Source: Oscillospiraceae bacterium (GTDB lineage Bacteria; Bacillota; Clostridia; Oscillospirales; CAG-272). Taken from it: a stretch of 64,000 nucleotides of DNA. Both the position numbers and the translations under genes were made by a program. The notes under the pieces are model-generated. The model was not told where the DNA came from, did no database searches, and saw nothing but the letters and a program-made list of their open reading frames with translations. The stretch lies in assembly GCA_015063535.1 (NCBI GenBank), contig SVTY01000003.1:1-64000 (forward strand), in the 5' to 3' direction. Of the stretch, positions 7,980-15,440 are shown in pieces (the stretch's first letter is position 1; every line of letters begins with the position of its first letter).

Positions 7980-8261
7980 TCATGAACCGAGCTTCGGGAG
8001 AATCTTTTCAACGTCAGCGTGAGGGCGAGGGATCACGTGTACCGCAACAAGCTCACCGAGTCTTGACGCAGCCGTGCTGCCTGCTTCGGTAGCCGCCTTA
8101 ACAGCGCCAACGTCACCTCTGACCATAACGGAAACGAGTCCCGAACCGATCTTTTCCGTTCCTATAAGCGTTACCTCAGCCGCCTTAACCATAGCATCGG
8201 CTGCTTCAATAGCCGCTACAAGACCTCTTGTCTCAATCATTCCAAGTGCTTCAAGTGCCAT
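7980..8261 (-). CDS. BMC-H hexameric shell protein, copy 4
   Basis: A BMC-H paralogue of the KIGSG type, more diverged than copies 1-3: [10 protein letters not shown] replaces [10 protein letters not shown], residues 62-72 read [11 protein letters not shown], and the C-terminus is PKLGS. Two in-frame ATGs exist; the one at 8261 lies 8 bases after AAAGGA and matches the MALEALGM start of the other copies, whereas the one at 8267 is too close. DNA identity to copies 1-3 is lower at silent sites, so this is the oldest duplicate. Confidence 0.93.
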   Translation of the reverse strand: MALEALGMIETRGLVAAIEAADAMVKAAEVTLIGTEKIGSGLVSVMVRGDVGAVKAATEAGSTAASRLGELVAVHVIPRPHADVEKILPKLGS

Positions 8262-8279
8262 TTTCATGTTCCTTTCGTT

Positions 8280-8594
8280 TTAGTTTTTATCAAAAGCATT
8301 TAGCTTTAGCATTTTTTCTGTTGATTCCTCGGTGTTAGCGATGATGTGGGTTGATATAACACCTGTGATTTGCTTTACGGCGTTTGCCGCAGCATCAACC
8401 GCTGCCGTTACATTCTCGACCGTACCTCTGAATTTGATCAGTACTATCAGCGGCACGGGAAGAGCGTCTGCGTTGCCCGGCTTATTCTTATCAAGCGTTT
8501 CCACCGTAACATTTGCCGCCTTACAGCCTGCGTCTACTGCGACGAAAGCGGCTGCAAGCCCGTATACCTCAATAAATCCCGTAGCTTTTCCCAT
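8280..8594 (-). CDS. BMC-H shell protein with enlarged pore-side loop
   Basis: A 104-residue BMC-H protein. It starts MGKATGFIEVYGLAAAFVAVD, a canonical BMC strand-helix, but the loop after strand 2 is expanded to DKNKPGNADALPVP (about residues 35-48) where other copies have a short KIGSG pore loop. The hexamer should therefore have a different or occluded pore. It is the first shell gene after the alcohol dehydrogenase, 11 bases downstream. It could handle a bulkier substrate or a cofactor; that is a guess. Confidence 0.9.
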   Translation of the reverse strand: MGKATGFIEVYGLAAAFVAVDAGCKAANVTVETLDKNKPGNADALPVPLIVLIKFRGTVENVTAAVDAAANAVKQITGVISTHIIANTEESTEKMLKLNAFDKN

Positions 8595-8605
8595 CGCAAA
8601 TCACC

Positions 8606-9805
8606 TCAGTCATTTACAACGGCGATTTTGAGACCTTCCATTTTCAAGTTTGTCTGGAGTGCCTCGTTTATCTGATCAAGCGGATATTTATGAGTGATCA
8701 GCTTTTCAAGCGGAAGTCCTATTGCCTTTGCTCTCTTGAGAAAATCGAATGTTGTCACGTAATCACGAAGCGTATAAACCCATGAACCGACCGTGGTTAT
8801 TTCCTTGGAGCAGATATCAAAGTGAGGATTGATAGTCGCATCACCGCCGTTAATAAAGAATCCAAGCTCGCAAAGTCCGCCGCCGTTGCGTATAAACTTG
8901 TAGATGTTCGCATGAGCGACAGGAGAGCCTGTACACTGGAATGCAAAGTCGGCAAGATAACCGCCGAAGGCATCCTTAACAGCGCCTGCCAGTGCGTCTA
9001 TACCCTTGTGTTCCTTAAAGTTTACGGTTTCGGTAGCACCCATGAGCTTTGCAAACTCCAGTCTCTTTGCCTCTCCGTCAACCGCTACGATGTTTTCGGT
9101 ACCCATAGTACGGAGAACTGCGATACAGATAAGTCCGATAGGTCCGCAGCCTTGAACGACTACTCTTGAATTGAATCGGAGAATCCCCGTCGTCTTTGCT
9201 CGTTCAACCGCATGGATCAGAACTGCGCAAGGCTCGATCAGTATTCTTGAATCAAGATCAAGATCGCTTACGTTGAATATTGTGGATCCGCCTCTTACGA
9301 GTATGTAATCCGCAAACCAACCGTTCAGTTTTTTGTCATCATCCGGGAGAAGACCGTATACATCCGCTCCGCCGACGTTTTGCTTGTTGAGATCGAACAT
9401 GGTAATATCGGGGTTATCCTTGAATATCATACAGGTAACGACCTTATCCCCTATCGCAAGAGGTTTACCGGCACTGTCCTTTTTGACGTTTTTGCCCATT
9501 TTTACGATCTCACCCGTTCCCTCGTGTCCGAGAACTACGGGAATAAGAGAGAAGGGGTCTCTTTTGAATTCGTGTGCGTCAGTTCCGCAAACTCCGCATC
9601 CCTCAACCTTGACGAGTATATCGTCATCGCCAAGCTCGGGAATAGGATACTCCTGAATATCGAAGTGTTCAAGCTTTGTGAGCATTGCCACACGGCTCTT
9701 TGACGGAACAGGAGCACTTGCCTTGACAGATGCCTCGCCCGAGGTTCCCATGCTTTCAAGCACCTGTCTGACAATCTTTTCAATGTCAGTGGATTTGATA
9801 TCCAT
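8606..9805 (-). CDS. BMC-targeted zinc-dependent alcohol dehydrogenase
   Basis: A 399-residue medium-chain dehydrogenase. Catalytic-zinc motifs are GCGVCGTDAHE and GHEGTGEI, and the NAD-binding loop is VVQGCGPIGL. The four-cysteine lobe that binds structural zinc in classic family members is absent. An N-terminal extension of about 38 residues begins MDIKSTDIEKIVRQVLESM, an encapsulation-type amphipathic helix followed by an Ala/Pro/Ser linker. Likely roles are reduction of propionaldehyde to propanol (recycling NADH inside the shell) or of lactaldehyde to 1,2-propanediol. Compartments of this kind more often carry iron-type alcohol dehydrogenases, and none is seen here, so this enzyme may cover both steps. 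Substrate is inferred. Confidence 0.9.
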   Translation of the reverse strand: MDIKSTDIEKIVRQVLESMGTSGEASVKASAPVPSKSRVAMLTKLEHFDIQEYPIPELGDDDILVKVEGCGVCGTDAHEFKRDPFSLIPVVLGHEGTGEIVKMGKNVKKDSAGKPLAIGDKVVTCMIFKDNPDITMFDLNKQNVGGADVYGLLPDDDKKLNGWFADYILVRGGSTIFNVSDLDLDSRILIEPCAVLIHAVERAKTTGILRFNSRVVVQGCGPIGLICIAVLRTMGTENIVAVDGEAKRLEFAKLMGATETVNFKEHKGIDALAGAVKDAFGGYLADFAFQCTGSPVAHANIYKFIRNGGGLCELGFFINGGDATINPHFDICSKEITTVGSWVYTLRDYVTTFDFLKRAKAIGLPLEKLITHKYPLDQINEALQTNLKMEGLKIAVVND

Positions 9806-9835
9806 TTCTTTTTCCTTTCGTAAACAGTAGATTTA

Positions 9836-10312
9836 TTACAACTGCGATTCAAAATACCTTTTTCCGAATTCCGATAGGGCAGTGTCCTGCGCTTCGCTTC
9901 CGCCGCTTACGCCAATACCGCCGATGATTGTTCCGTCGCTGCCGATCAGCGGGTCTCCACCGCCGAATATCACGATTCTTCCGCCGTTTGTGAACTGTAT
10001 TCCGTACAGCGATCCGCCCGGCTGTGCCAAGGGCTTTAAATCAATGGTGGACATTTTTAACGCAACCACGGTGAAGGCTTTGTTCACGGCAACATCATAG
10101 CTCGCTATATAGGCATCGTCCATAGCTTTTACCAGTTTTGGATGTCCTCCTGCGTCAGATAGGCAGACAACGGCTTTCACGCCTATTCTTTTGGCTTCGT
10201 TAAGTACTGCCTCGCAGATCTGTTCAGCAAGAGCTAATGTCATTTGCGATGGATCGGATTTCACTGAGTTGATGGTATTTTGAACGATTTTTCTGATCTC
10301 GGCTTCATTCAT
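9836..10312 (-). CDS. GlcG/HbpS/PduO-C domain protein with BMC targeting helix
   Basis: A 158-residue protein. The first ~18 residues, with EAEIRKIVQNTINSV, match the aldehyde dehydrogenase's encapsulation helix. The remainder is a GlcG/HbpS (DUF336) domain ending in the glycine-rich GGGDPLIGSDGTIIGGIGVSGG segment typical of the family. Related domains are fused to PduO in cobalamin-dependent compartments, and some bind heme or flavin-like ligands; no ligand can be read here. Start choice: ATG at 10312, with a TTG two codons upstream as alternative; neither has a strong ribosome site, so translation may be coupled to the aldolase gene that ends 12 bases upstream. Role in the lumen is unknown. 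Confidence 0.85.
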   Translation of the reverse strand: MNEAEIRKIVQNTINSVKSDPSQMTLALAEQICEAVLNEAKRIGVKAVVCLSDAGGHPKLVKAMDDAYIASYDVAVNKAFTVVALKMSTIDLKPLAQPGGSLYGIQFTNGGRIVIFGGGDPLIGSDGTIIGGIGVSGGSEAQDTALSEFGKRYFESQL

Positions 10313-10324
10313 AGCCAATGAGGG

Positions 10325-11119
10325 TTACTTACCGAGCTGTTCGAGAACAAGCTTTGTAACGAGAGCTACCATTTCAGCATCCGCACCGCTTGACTTGCAG
10401 TTTTCGCCGCAGCCGTGGCAGCTGGGCTTTCCGGCTTTAACGTTGGGGCAGACATCAGCGGGGTGCTTACCCTTGAGACCAAACTGACGGCGTATCTCGT
10501 ACAGTCTCTCTACCTGAGAATCCGTCAGCTTCTTCGGACCGCCGAGAACCCTTGCCTGATACATAAGTTGCGCATAAAATTCAACAGATTCCATCTTGTG
10601 ATATGCGTTAAGAAGAGAATCGGAGAAGGAGAGTGCGCCGTGGTTTGCGAGAAGCACGGCATCATAGTGCTGGAGATACTTGGAGATAGCATCGGGGATC
10701 TCCTCCGTGGAGGGCGTACCGTACTCAGCGATCGGAACGCATCCCAGTGCGATAACAGCCTCAGGCATGATGGGCTCTGTCAGCGGAATGCCGGCAATAG
10801 CAAAGGACGTAGCGTAGAGGGGATGTGCGTGAACGACGGAATTTACATCGGGACGCTCCTTGTACACTCTCATGTGCATCTTGATCTCAGAGGAAGGCTT
10901 GAAGCCTGCGTTTGCCTGAAGGACCTTTCCGTTTGCGTCTACCTTACAGATGTATTCAGGAGTCATAAAGCCCTTGGATACGCCTGTGGGGGTGCAAAGA
11001 AATTCGTTGTCGCTGATTTTAACGGAGATATTACCGTCATTGGAAGCAACCATTCCCTTGTTGTAGATACGCTTACCAATTTCGCATATCTGTTTTTTGA
11101 TTTCATACTCGTTTACCAT
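10325..11119 (-). CDS. fucA: class II aldolase, fuculose/rhamnulose-1-phosphate type, BMC-targeted
   Basis: Cleaves L-fuculose-1-phosphate (or rhamnulose-1-phosphate) to dihydroxyacetone phosphate and L-lactaldehyde. The 264-residue protein has the family motifs ASNDGNIS, SSEIKMH (catalytic Glu), HAHP (zinc histidines) and ANHGA (third zinc histidine). Beyond the normal end (~215 residues) there is a cysteine-rich linker, CHGCGENC preceded by another Cys, and then a C-terminal helix, DAEMVALVTKLVLEQL, resembling an encapsulation peptide. This points to lactaldehyde production inside the compartment. No isomerase or kinase of the fucose/rhamnose pathway lies in this window. Which deoxyhexose phosphate is used is uncertain. 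Confidence 0.9.
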   Translation of the reverse strand: MVNEYEIKKQICEIGKRIYNKGMVASNDGNISVKISDNEFLCTPTGVSKGFMTPEYICKVDANGKVLQANAGFKPSSEIKMHMRVYKERPDVNSVVHAHPLYATSFAIAGIPLTEPIMPEAVIALGCVPIAEYGTPSTEEIPDAISKYLQHYDAVLLANHGALSFSDSLLNAYHKMESVEFYAQLMYQARVLGGPKKLTDSQVERLYEIRRQFGLKGKHPADVCPNVKAGKPSCHGCGENCKSSGADAEMVALVTKLVLEQLGK

Positions 11120-11165
11120 TTTTTGTTCTCCTTATGAAAAATATTTTTGTTTTTTACTTTTTATA

Positions 11166-11591
11166 TCAGCTCTGCTTTCGCAGATAAGCCTTTAATTCCG
11201 GAACTCCCTTTCCCGAATGGGAGTCGATGGGAAAGATCTTGCCACATCCTGACAGTCTCAGCCAATTTGCCGCTCTGTCGGGAGATGCTTTGTCGATCTT
11301 TGTGACGATACCGATTACCTCTCTGTTTACCATACATGTGATGTTTGGCGGAAAAAGTGAGTAGTCGTCATCTGCGGAAATAAGCAACGCCACTATATCG
11401 GCTTCATAAGCGTATATCGCAAGTGCCGCTCCCAGTCCGTGAACCTCGGCGTATTCGCCGGGGGAATCAAGCAACCAGTCTCCGTAATCCATGTACTGTG
11501 TTTTGACGTAACGTATCGTTTCTCCCCGCAGTACCTGCTTCAGCGTTGTTTTTCCAACACCGTGGCGGCCTACGAGCAATGTTTTTTTCAT
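11166..11591 (-). CDS. pduV: EutP/PduV-like small GTPase
   Basis: A 141-residue Ras-like GTPase of the EutP/PduV family found in BMC operons. The P-loop is GRHGVGKTT, a DSPGE motif stands for G3 (normally DxxG) and TKID for G4. The ATG at 11591 overlaps the stop codon of the shell gene by one base (TAATG), so translation is coupled; a start further upstream would lie inside that gene. PduV has been linked to filament association and compartment movement in Salmonella, but the role in this lineage is unproven. Confidence 0.88.
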   Translation of the reverse strand: MKKTLLVGRHGVGKTTLKQVLRGETIRYVKTQYMDYGDWLLDSPGEYAEVHGLGAALAIYAYEADIVALLISADDDYSLFPPNITCMVNREVIGIVTKIDKASPDRAANWLRLSGCGKIFPIDSHSGKGVPELKAYLRKQS

Positions 11592-11953
11592 TAGGTTTTC
11601 GTTATCTTGCATACCGTAAAGCCGAGCGTGCTTTCAGCGTATTCGGTTACTGCCTTGAGCGATGCCTCGACCTCGGAAAACGTACCCGTTACAATCACGG
11701 TTCCGCTGAATCTGTCAACAAATCCAAGCTGCACCCCGGATGACTTTATGGAAATGTCTCCGGCTATGATTGCCGTTTCCGCAGGACTCAGGGTAAGTAT
11801 GCCGATAGCGGATTTTGAATATTCGACTGCTGGGTCAAGACCAAGCTTTTTGTAGAGTATCTCATCGGGATTTGCGATTATATGCGCAAGAGTGATCTGC
11901 TTACCCGGTACAAGCTCTTGTATGATTCTTTGCTTTTGCGTATTATCCTGCAC
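11591..11953 (-). CDS. pduU: circularly permuted BMC-H shell protein, PduU/EutS type
   Basis: A 120-residue shell protein. It has the typical PduU/EutS start (RIIQELVPGKQITLAHIIAN), which in solved structures forms a six-stranded beta-barrel plugging the pore, then a permuted BMC fold with SAIGILTLSPAETAIIAGDI and GFVDRFSGTVIVTG. It is therefore probably a closed tile and may bind the N-terminus of PduV, whose gene follows by one-base overlap. It begins 4 bases after the activase gene. Confidence 0.93.
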   Translation of the reverse strand: MQDNTQKQRIIQELVPGKQITLAHIIANPDEILYKKLGLDPAVEYSKSAIGILTLSPAETAIIAGDISIKSSGVQLGFVDRFSGTVIVTGTFSEVEASLKAVTEYAESTLGFTVCKITKT

Positions 11954-11957
11954 GTCG

Positions 11958-12752
11958 TCAACCTCCTATCTGACATTCCAGTCCGTATTTTTTTACCACC
12001 TCGCACAGCACCTGCATATGCTCTTTGGTTGGCGGGGATATGTGCGCCATCTCATAAGCTCTGCCAAGTCCCGCATATTTGTCCGAGCCTATTCTGTGAT
12101 AGGGAAGCAGGTGCATTTCCTTGACACCCTCAAGGGAGGATGCGAATTTTGCAATGCTTGCTATTTCTTCCTCGGTGTCATTAAACGTGGGAACAACGGG
12201 AGTTCTTATGATAAGACATTTTGCTTCTCTTGCGATATGTTTTGCGTTTTCAAGAATCAGCGAATTGTCTTTTGTGGTAAATTTTTGATGCTTGTCTCCG
12301 CAAACGTGCTTGATATCCATAAGCACCGTGTCTATGTGTGGCAGAAGTCTGCGGATGATATCCATGTCGGCATATCCCGTTGTCTCTATGGCGGTGGAAA
12401 TACCCCGTGATTTGGCTGTGCGAAGCAATGCCTCTGAAAAATCAGGTTGCCAAAGGCATTCTCCGCCCGAAAGGGTGATTCCGCCGTATCCCGAGCGTCG
12501 GTAATACGCTCTGTCCTTTTCTATCTCGTCGATGACCTCTCCTACGGTAACGTCTCTGGCAACTTCTTTTGTGACGCCGCCGATCGTGATCGTCTCCTGC
12601 TGATAGCCTTGAGACTCGGGATTACAGCACCACTTGCATCTCAAAGGACATCCTTTCAAAAAGATGATCGTTCTTACTCCGGGACCGTCGTGGATAGAAA
12701 ACCGTTGAATATTAAATATTCTGCCTCTTACATTATTAAGCTCTCGTTCCAT
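11958..12752 (-). CDS. glycyl radical enzyme activase (radical SAM), short form
   Basis: Installs the glycyl radical on the dehydratase encoded 14 bases upstream, using S-adenosylmethionine and an electron. The radical-SAM motif CPLRCKWC has its cysteines at residues 35, 39 and 42, and SGGE and the SIHDGPGVRT start are present. At 264 residues it is shorter than most diol- and glycerol-dehydratase activases: the usual eight-cysteine two-cluster ferredoxin insert after the CNPES stretch is missing and is replaced by a short spacer (residues 47-70). In this it resembles pyruvate formate-lyase activase. The external electron donor is unknown; PduS is a candidate. Confidence 0.92.
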   Translation of the reverse strand: MERELNNVRGRIFNIQRFSIHDGPGVRTIIFLKGCPLRCKWCCNPESQGYQQETITIGGVTKEVARDVTVGEVIDEIEKDRAYYRRSGYGGITLSGGECLWQPDFSEALLRTAKSRGISTAIETTGYADMDIIRRLLPHIDTVLMDIKHVCGDKHQKFTTKDNSLILENAKHIAREAKCLIIRTPVVPTFNDTEEEIASIAKFASSLEGVKEMHLLPYHRIGSDKYAGLGRAYEMAHISPPTKEHMQVLCEVVKKYGLECQIGG

Positions 12753-12766
12753 TTGCTCACCTTACG

Positions 12767-15292
12767 TCAAAAGCCTTGCTGCTCGGTTCTGTTGATAATA
12801 TCTTCCTGCAAGCCCTTTGAAAGTGTTGTGAACAGGGCGGAGTAGCCTGCAACACGTACTACGAGGGATCTGTATTTTTCGGGATTCTTTTGCGCATCCC
12901 GCAAGGTCTCCCGACTGACAACGTTAAATTGCATGTGGCTTCCTTTTTGGTCGAAATAGCCTCTTACAAGAGCTACAAAGCTTTCAAGTCCGCTTCTTCC
13001 CTCAAGTGCTGACGGATGGAATTTCATGTTGAACAGTGTTCCGTTCGAGGCGATGTAATGGTCAAGACGGGAAACCGAGTTTGCTGCGGCTGTCGGTCCC
13101 TTCTGATCTCTGCCTGCGGCAGGGGAAACTCCGTCCGCTACGGGAGTGAACGCAAGCCGTCCGTCGGGGGTAGCGCCCGTTTGCGCTCCAAGCGGAACGT
13201 TTGCCGATACGGGATAAAGACCTGCTTGGAATATACCGCCGCGAGGATTCTTATAACGCTCAAGCGGCTTCGTATATGTGTAAGCCATTTCTCTTGCGAA
13301 TAAGTCTATCTCATCGTCATCGTTTCCGAATTTTTTGAGCGAATGGATATCGTCAAGCAGCTGCGCATATTTCTTTTTGTCCGCATCGGATGCGGGATTG
13401 TTTTTTACCGTAAGATAAACGGTCTTTATGTCATCCTCTGAAATGCTGTTTCCCGACGCTACCAGAGAAGCAACTATTTTTTGAGTGAGCTTGGATGCCA
13501 TAGAGTGATCCATGTCCTTGCCGTAGTTGCTCTCAAGAGCGGCTTTCCAAAAATCCAATGTGTATTTTTTATCATCGAAAACAAGCTTTTTCACGGCGAA
13601 CATGGCATCTGCGACATTGGCTATTCCAAATCCCTGAGGTCCTGTGAAGTTGTATATAGCTCCGCCTTCCTGCAGGCTTTTTCCTTTGGATATACAATCA
13701 TCTACCATGCACGATTGGAAGGGGAGAGGACAACGCTCCGCATGAGCGAGGTCGATTGCGTTATCCGCATTTACCATCAACTCAATGAAATATGTCATCT
13801 GCTTGCGATATGCGTTTTCAAATTCCTCATAGCTTGTCATAGAGTCAATGATTTGGGTTTTTGGCCCCAGCTGAACGCCCTTATCTTCTCCGCTTGAGAA
13901 GACCAGCTCCAACGGACGGCACATGTTGAAGAACGCCGCATCGTGCCAACCGTCGGTCTTCGCCGCTTTCTGCGGCTCAACGCATCCGATTATGTTGTAG
14001 TCTCTTGCATCCTCAAGAGTAAGACCTCTGCTTTGCAGCGATGGAATGATAACCTCATCGTTGTAATAAGCGGGGAAGCCGATTCCCGTGCGTGTAAGCT
14101 CGGCGGCTCTTATAAGGAACTCATGCGGCGAACCGTTCCATACCCGTACGGAAAATGACGGTTGGGGAAGAAAAACGTGTTCGGTTGCGGTGATTGCCAT
14201 AAACGACAGATCGTTCGTAGCGTCTCTGCCATACTTGTCCTGACCGCCTACGATAAGATTCTGGAACAAACTGTATCCCGCAAAGCCCTCTGCGGAAGCA
14301 GCATCACGAACCTTATTCAGGTCGTTTAGCTTGACCCAAACGCAATCTATAAGCTCTTGTGCCTGTTCCCGTGTGATCGTTTCGCTGTCAATATCCTTTT
14401 TATAATAAGGATACATATATTGGTCGAATCTGCCGGGAGAAATAGAATGCCCGCTGGACTCTGTTTGCAACAGCATCTGTACGAACCAGAATGATTGGCA
14501 AGCTTCGTAAAAGCTTTGCGCTCCGTGCTTGGGAACTCGTCTGCAAGTAACGGCTATTTTTTCAAGCTCGCGGCGTCTGCCGATATCTGCGGTGGTCTTT
14601 GCCATCGTCGCCGCAAGCTCGGAGTAGCGCTCCGCATACATTATCGCCGCTTCACAGCTCATTATGACGGCGTCAAGAAAATGCTTTCTTCTTGCGTAAT
14701 CCGCATCTGCGCACGACATGGTGGAAAGCTCGTTCTTTGCTTGAGAGATGATTCCCTCGTAGCCTATTGCGAGAACCTTTGGATAATCGACCGTAACGTG
14801 ACCGATTCCGTTGTAGAAGTAGTTGCCCGGTGTGAACATTCCATGTTCGATCGCTGTTTTTGCCTCGTCGGACATATACGATGTCGCAAGCTCGCTCGTG
14901 GTTTTTCCTTTCCAATATTTATACACCTCGGAAAGCTTTGCTTTTGTGTCATCGGATATATAAAACGGATCTGCCGTTCTTGTGGCGACCGTGTCAAATT
15001 CCGCCTGAAGCCACTCAAAAGAGTATTCGGGGAATACCTGACAGCTTCTCGGTTGACGTGTAGCCGAACCCACGATCAACTCGTGCTCGCGTATGGTGAT
15101 CGGGATATGCTCGAGAATGTGCTTAAATGCCTTTGCCCGTCTGGTTATGATTGGTTCTCCCTCGGTGGCTCTGTATGATTCCGTAAGAAGGATCGCTCTG
15201 TCGGCTTCGATCTGTGGCATTTTTTTAAACAAGGTATCGACAAGCAGGCTTATTCTCGGAGATTTTTTGATTGGTTCTGTATAGAACTTCAT
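12767..15292 (-). CDS. B12-independent 1,2-propanediol dehydratase-type glycyl radical enzyme
   Basis: Dehydrates 1,2-propanediol to propionaldehyde by radical chemistry. The 841-residue product has the thiyl-radical cysteine in IIGCVEPQ (residue 437 from the chosen start) and the glycyl-radical motif RVAGYSA (Gly816). GCVEP is typical of the glycerol/propanediol dehydratase branch. Compared with my recollection of the clostridial glycerol dehydratase (about 787 residues), it carries an extra segment around residues 587-652. I chose the third in-frame ATG (15292) because it lies about 8 bases after AAAGGA; the first ATG (15301) overlaps that site. No N-terminal targeting helix stands out. Propanediol over glycerol or choline is inferred from the aldolase neighbour. 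It is the first gene of the operon. Confidence 0.92.
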   Translation of the reverse strand: MKFYTEPIKKSPRISLLVDTLFKKMPQIEADRAILLTESYRATEGEPIITRRAKAFKHILEHIPITIREHELIVGSATRQPRSCQVFPEYSFEWLQAEFDTVATRTADPFYISDDTKAKLSEVYKYWKGKTTSELATSYMSDEAKTAIEHGMFTPGNYFYNGIGHVTVDYPKVLAIGYEGIISQAKNELSTMSCADADYARRKHFLDAVIMSCEAAIMYAERYSELAATMAKTTADIGRRRELEKIAVTCRRVPKHGAQSFYEACQSFWFVQMLLQTESSGHSISPGRFDQYMYPYYKKDIDSETITREQAQELIDCVWVKLNDLNKVRDAASAEGFAGYSLFQNLIVGGQDKYGRDATNDLSFMAITATEHVFLPQPSFSVRVWNGSPHEFLIRAAELTRTGIGFPAYYNDEVIIPSLQSRGLTLEDARDYNIIGCVEPQKAAKTDGWHDAAFFNMCRPLELVFSSGEDKGVQLGPKTQIIDSMTSYEEFENAYRKQMTYFIELMVNADNAIDLAHAERCPLPFQSCMVDDCISKGKSLQEGGAIYNFTGPQGFGIANVADAMFAVKKLVFDDKKYTLDFWKAALESNYGKDMDHSMASKLTQKIVASLVASGNSISEDDIKTVYLTVKNNPASDADKKKYAQLLDDIHSLKKFGNDDDEIDLFAREMAYTYTKPLERYKNPRGGIFQAGLYPVSANVPLGAQTGATPDGRLAFTPVADGVSPAAGRDQKGPTAAANSVSRLDHYIASNGTLFNMKFHPSALEGRSGLESFVALVRGYFDQKGSHMQFNVVSRETLRDAQKNPEKYRSLVVRVAGYSALFTTLSKGLQEDIINRTEQQGF

Positions 15293-15398
15293 AAACATCA
15301 TCCTTTTCTTTTACTTTTGCAACAAAAACTTGGTAAATACTGTGTAAATTTGCTCAAAACCCAAGAAAAAACACAGCGTTTCATATTTTGCAGAATAC

Positions 15399-15427
15399 AT
15401 TGTACCATATTTGCGATCATTTGTCAA
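15399..15427 (-). promoter_or_regulatory. sigma-A promoter of the BMC operon
   Basis: On the minus strand, TTGACA (15427-15422), 17-base spacer ending TGG, and TACAAT (15404-15399). It gives a 5' leader of about 100 bases before the dehydratase ATG. No other good promoter is visible upstream of the operon. Confidence 0.8.
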
Positions 15428-15440
15428 TGGTTTTTCTGTA

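Noticed and set aside
6674..8261. Regularly spaced repeats of about 300 bases taken as a possible repeat array
   Set aside because: The repeats are intact BMC-H genes with ribosome sites, so they are tandem paralogues and not a CRISPR or satellite array.
15292..15392. A cre (catabolite repression) site in the BMC leader
   Set aside because: The stretch ATGAAACGCTG near 15370-15385 on the minus strand resembles part of a cre site, but the central CG is out of register and the other half does not match.
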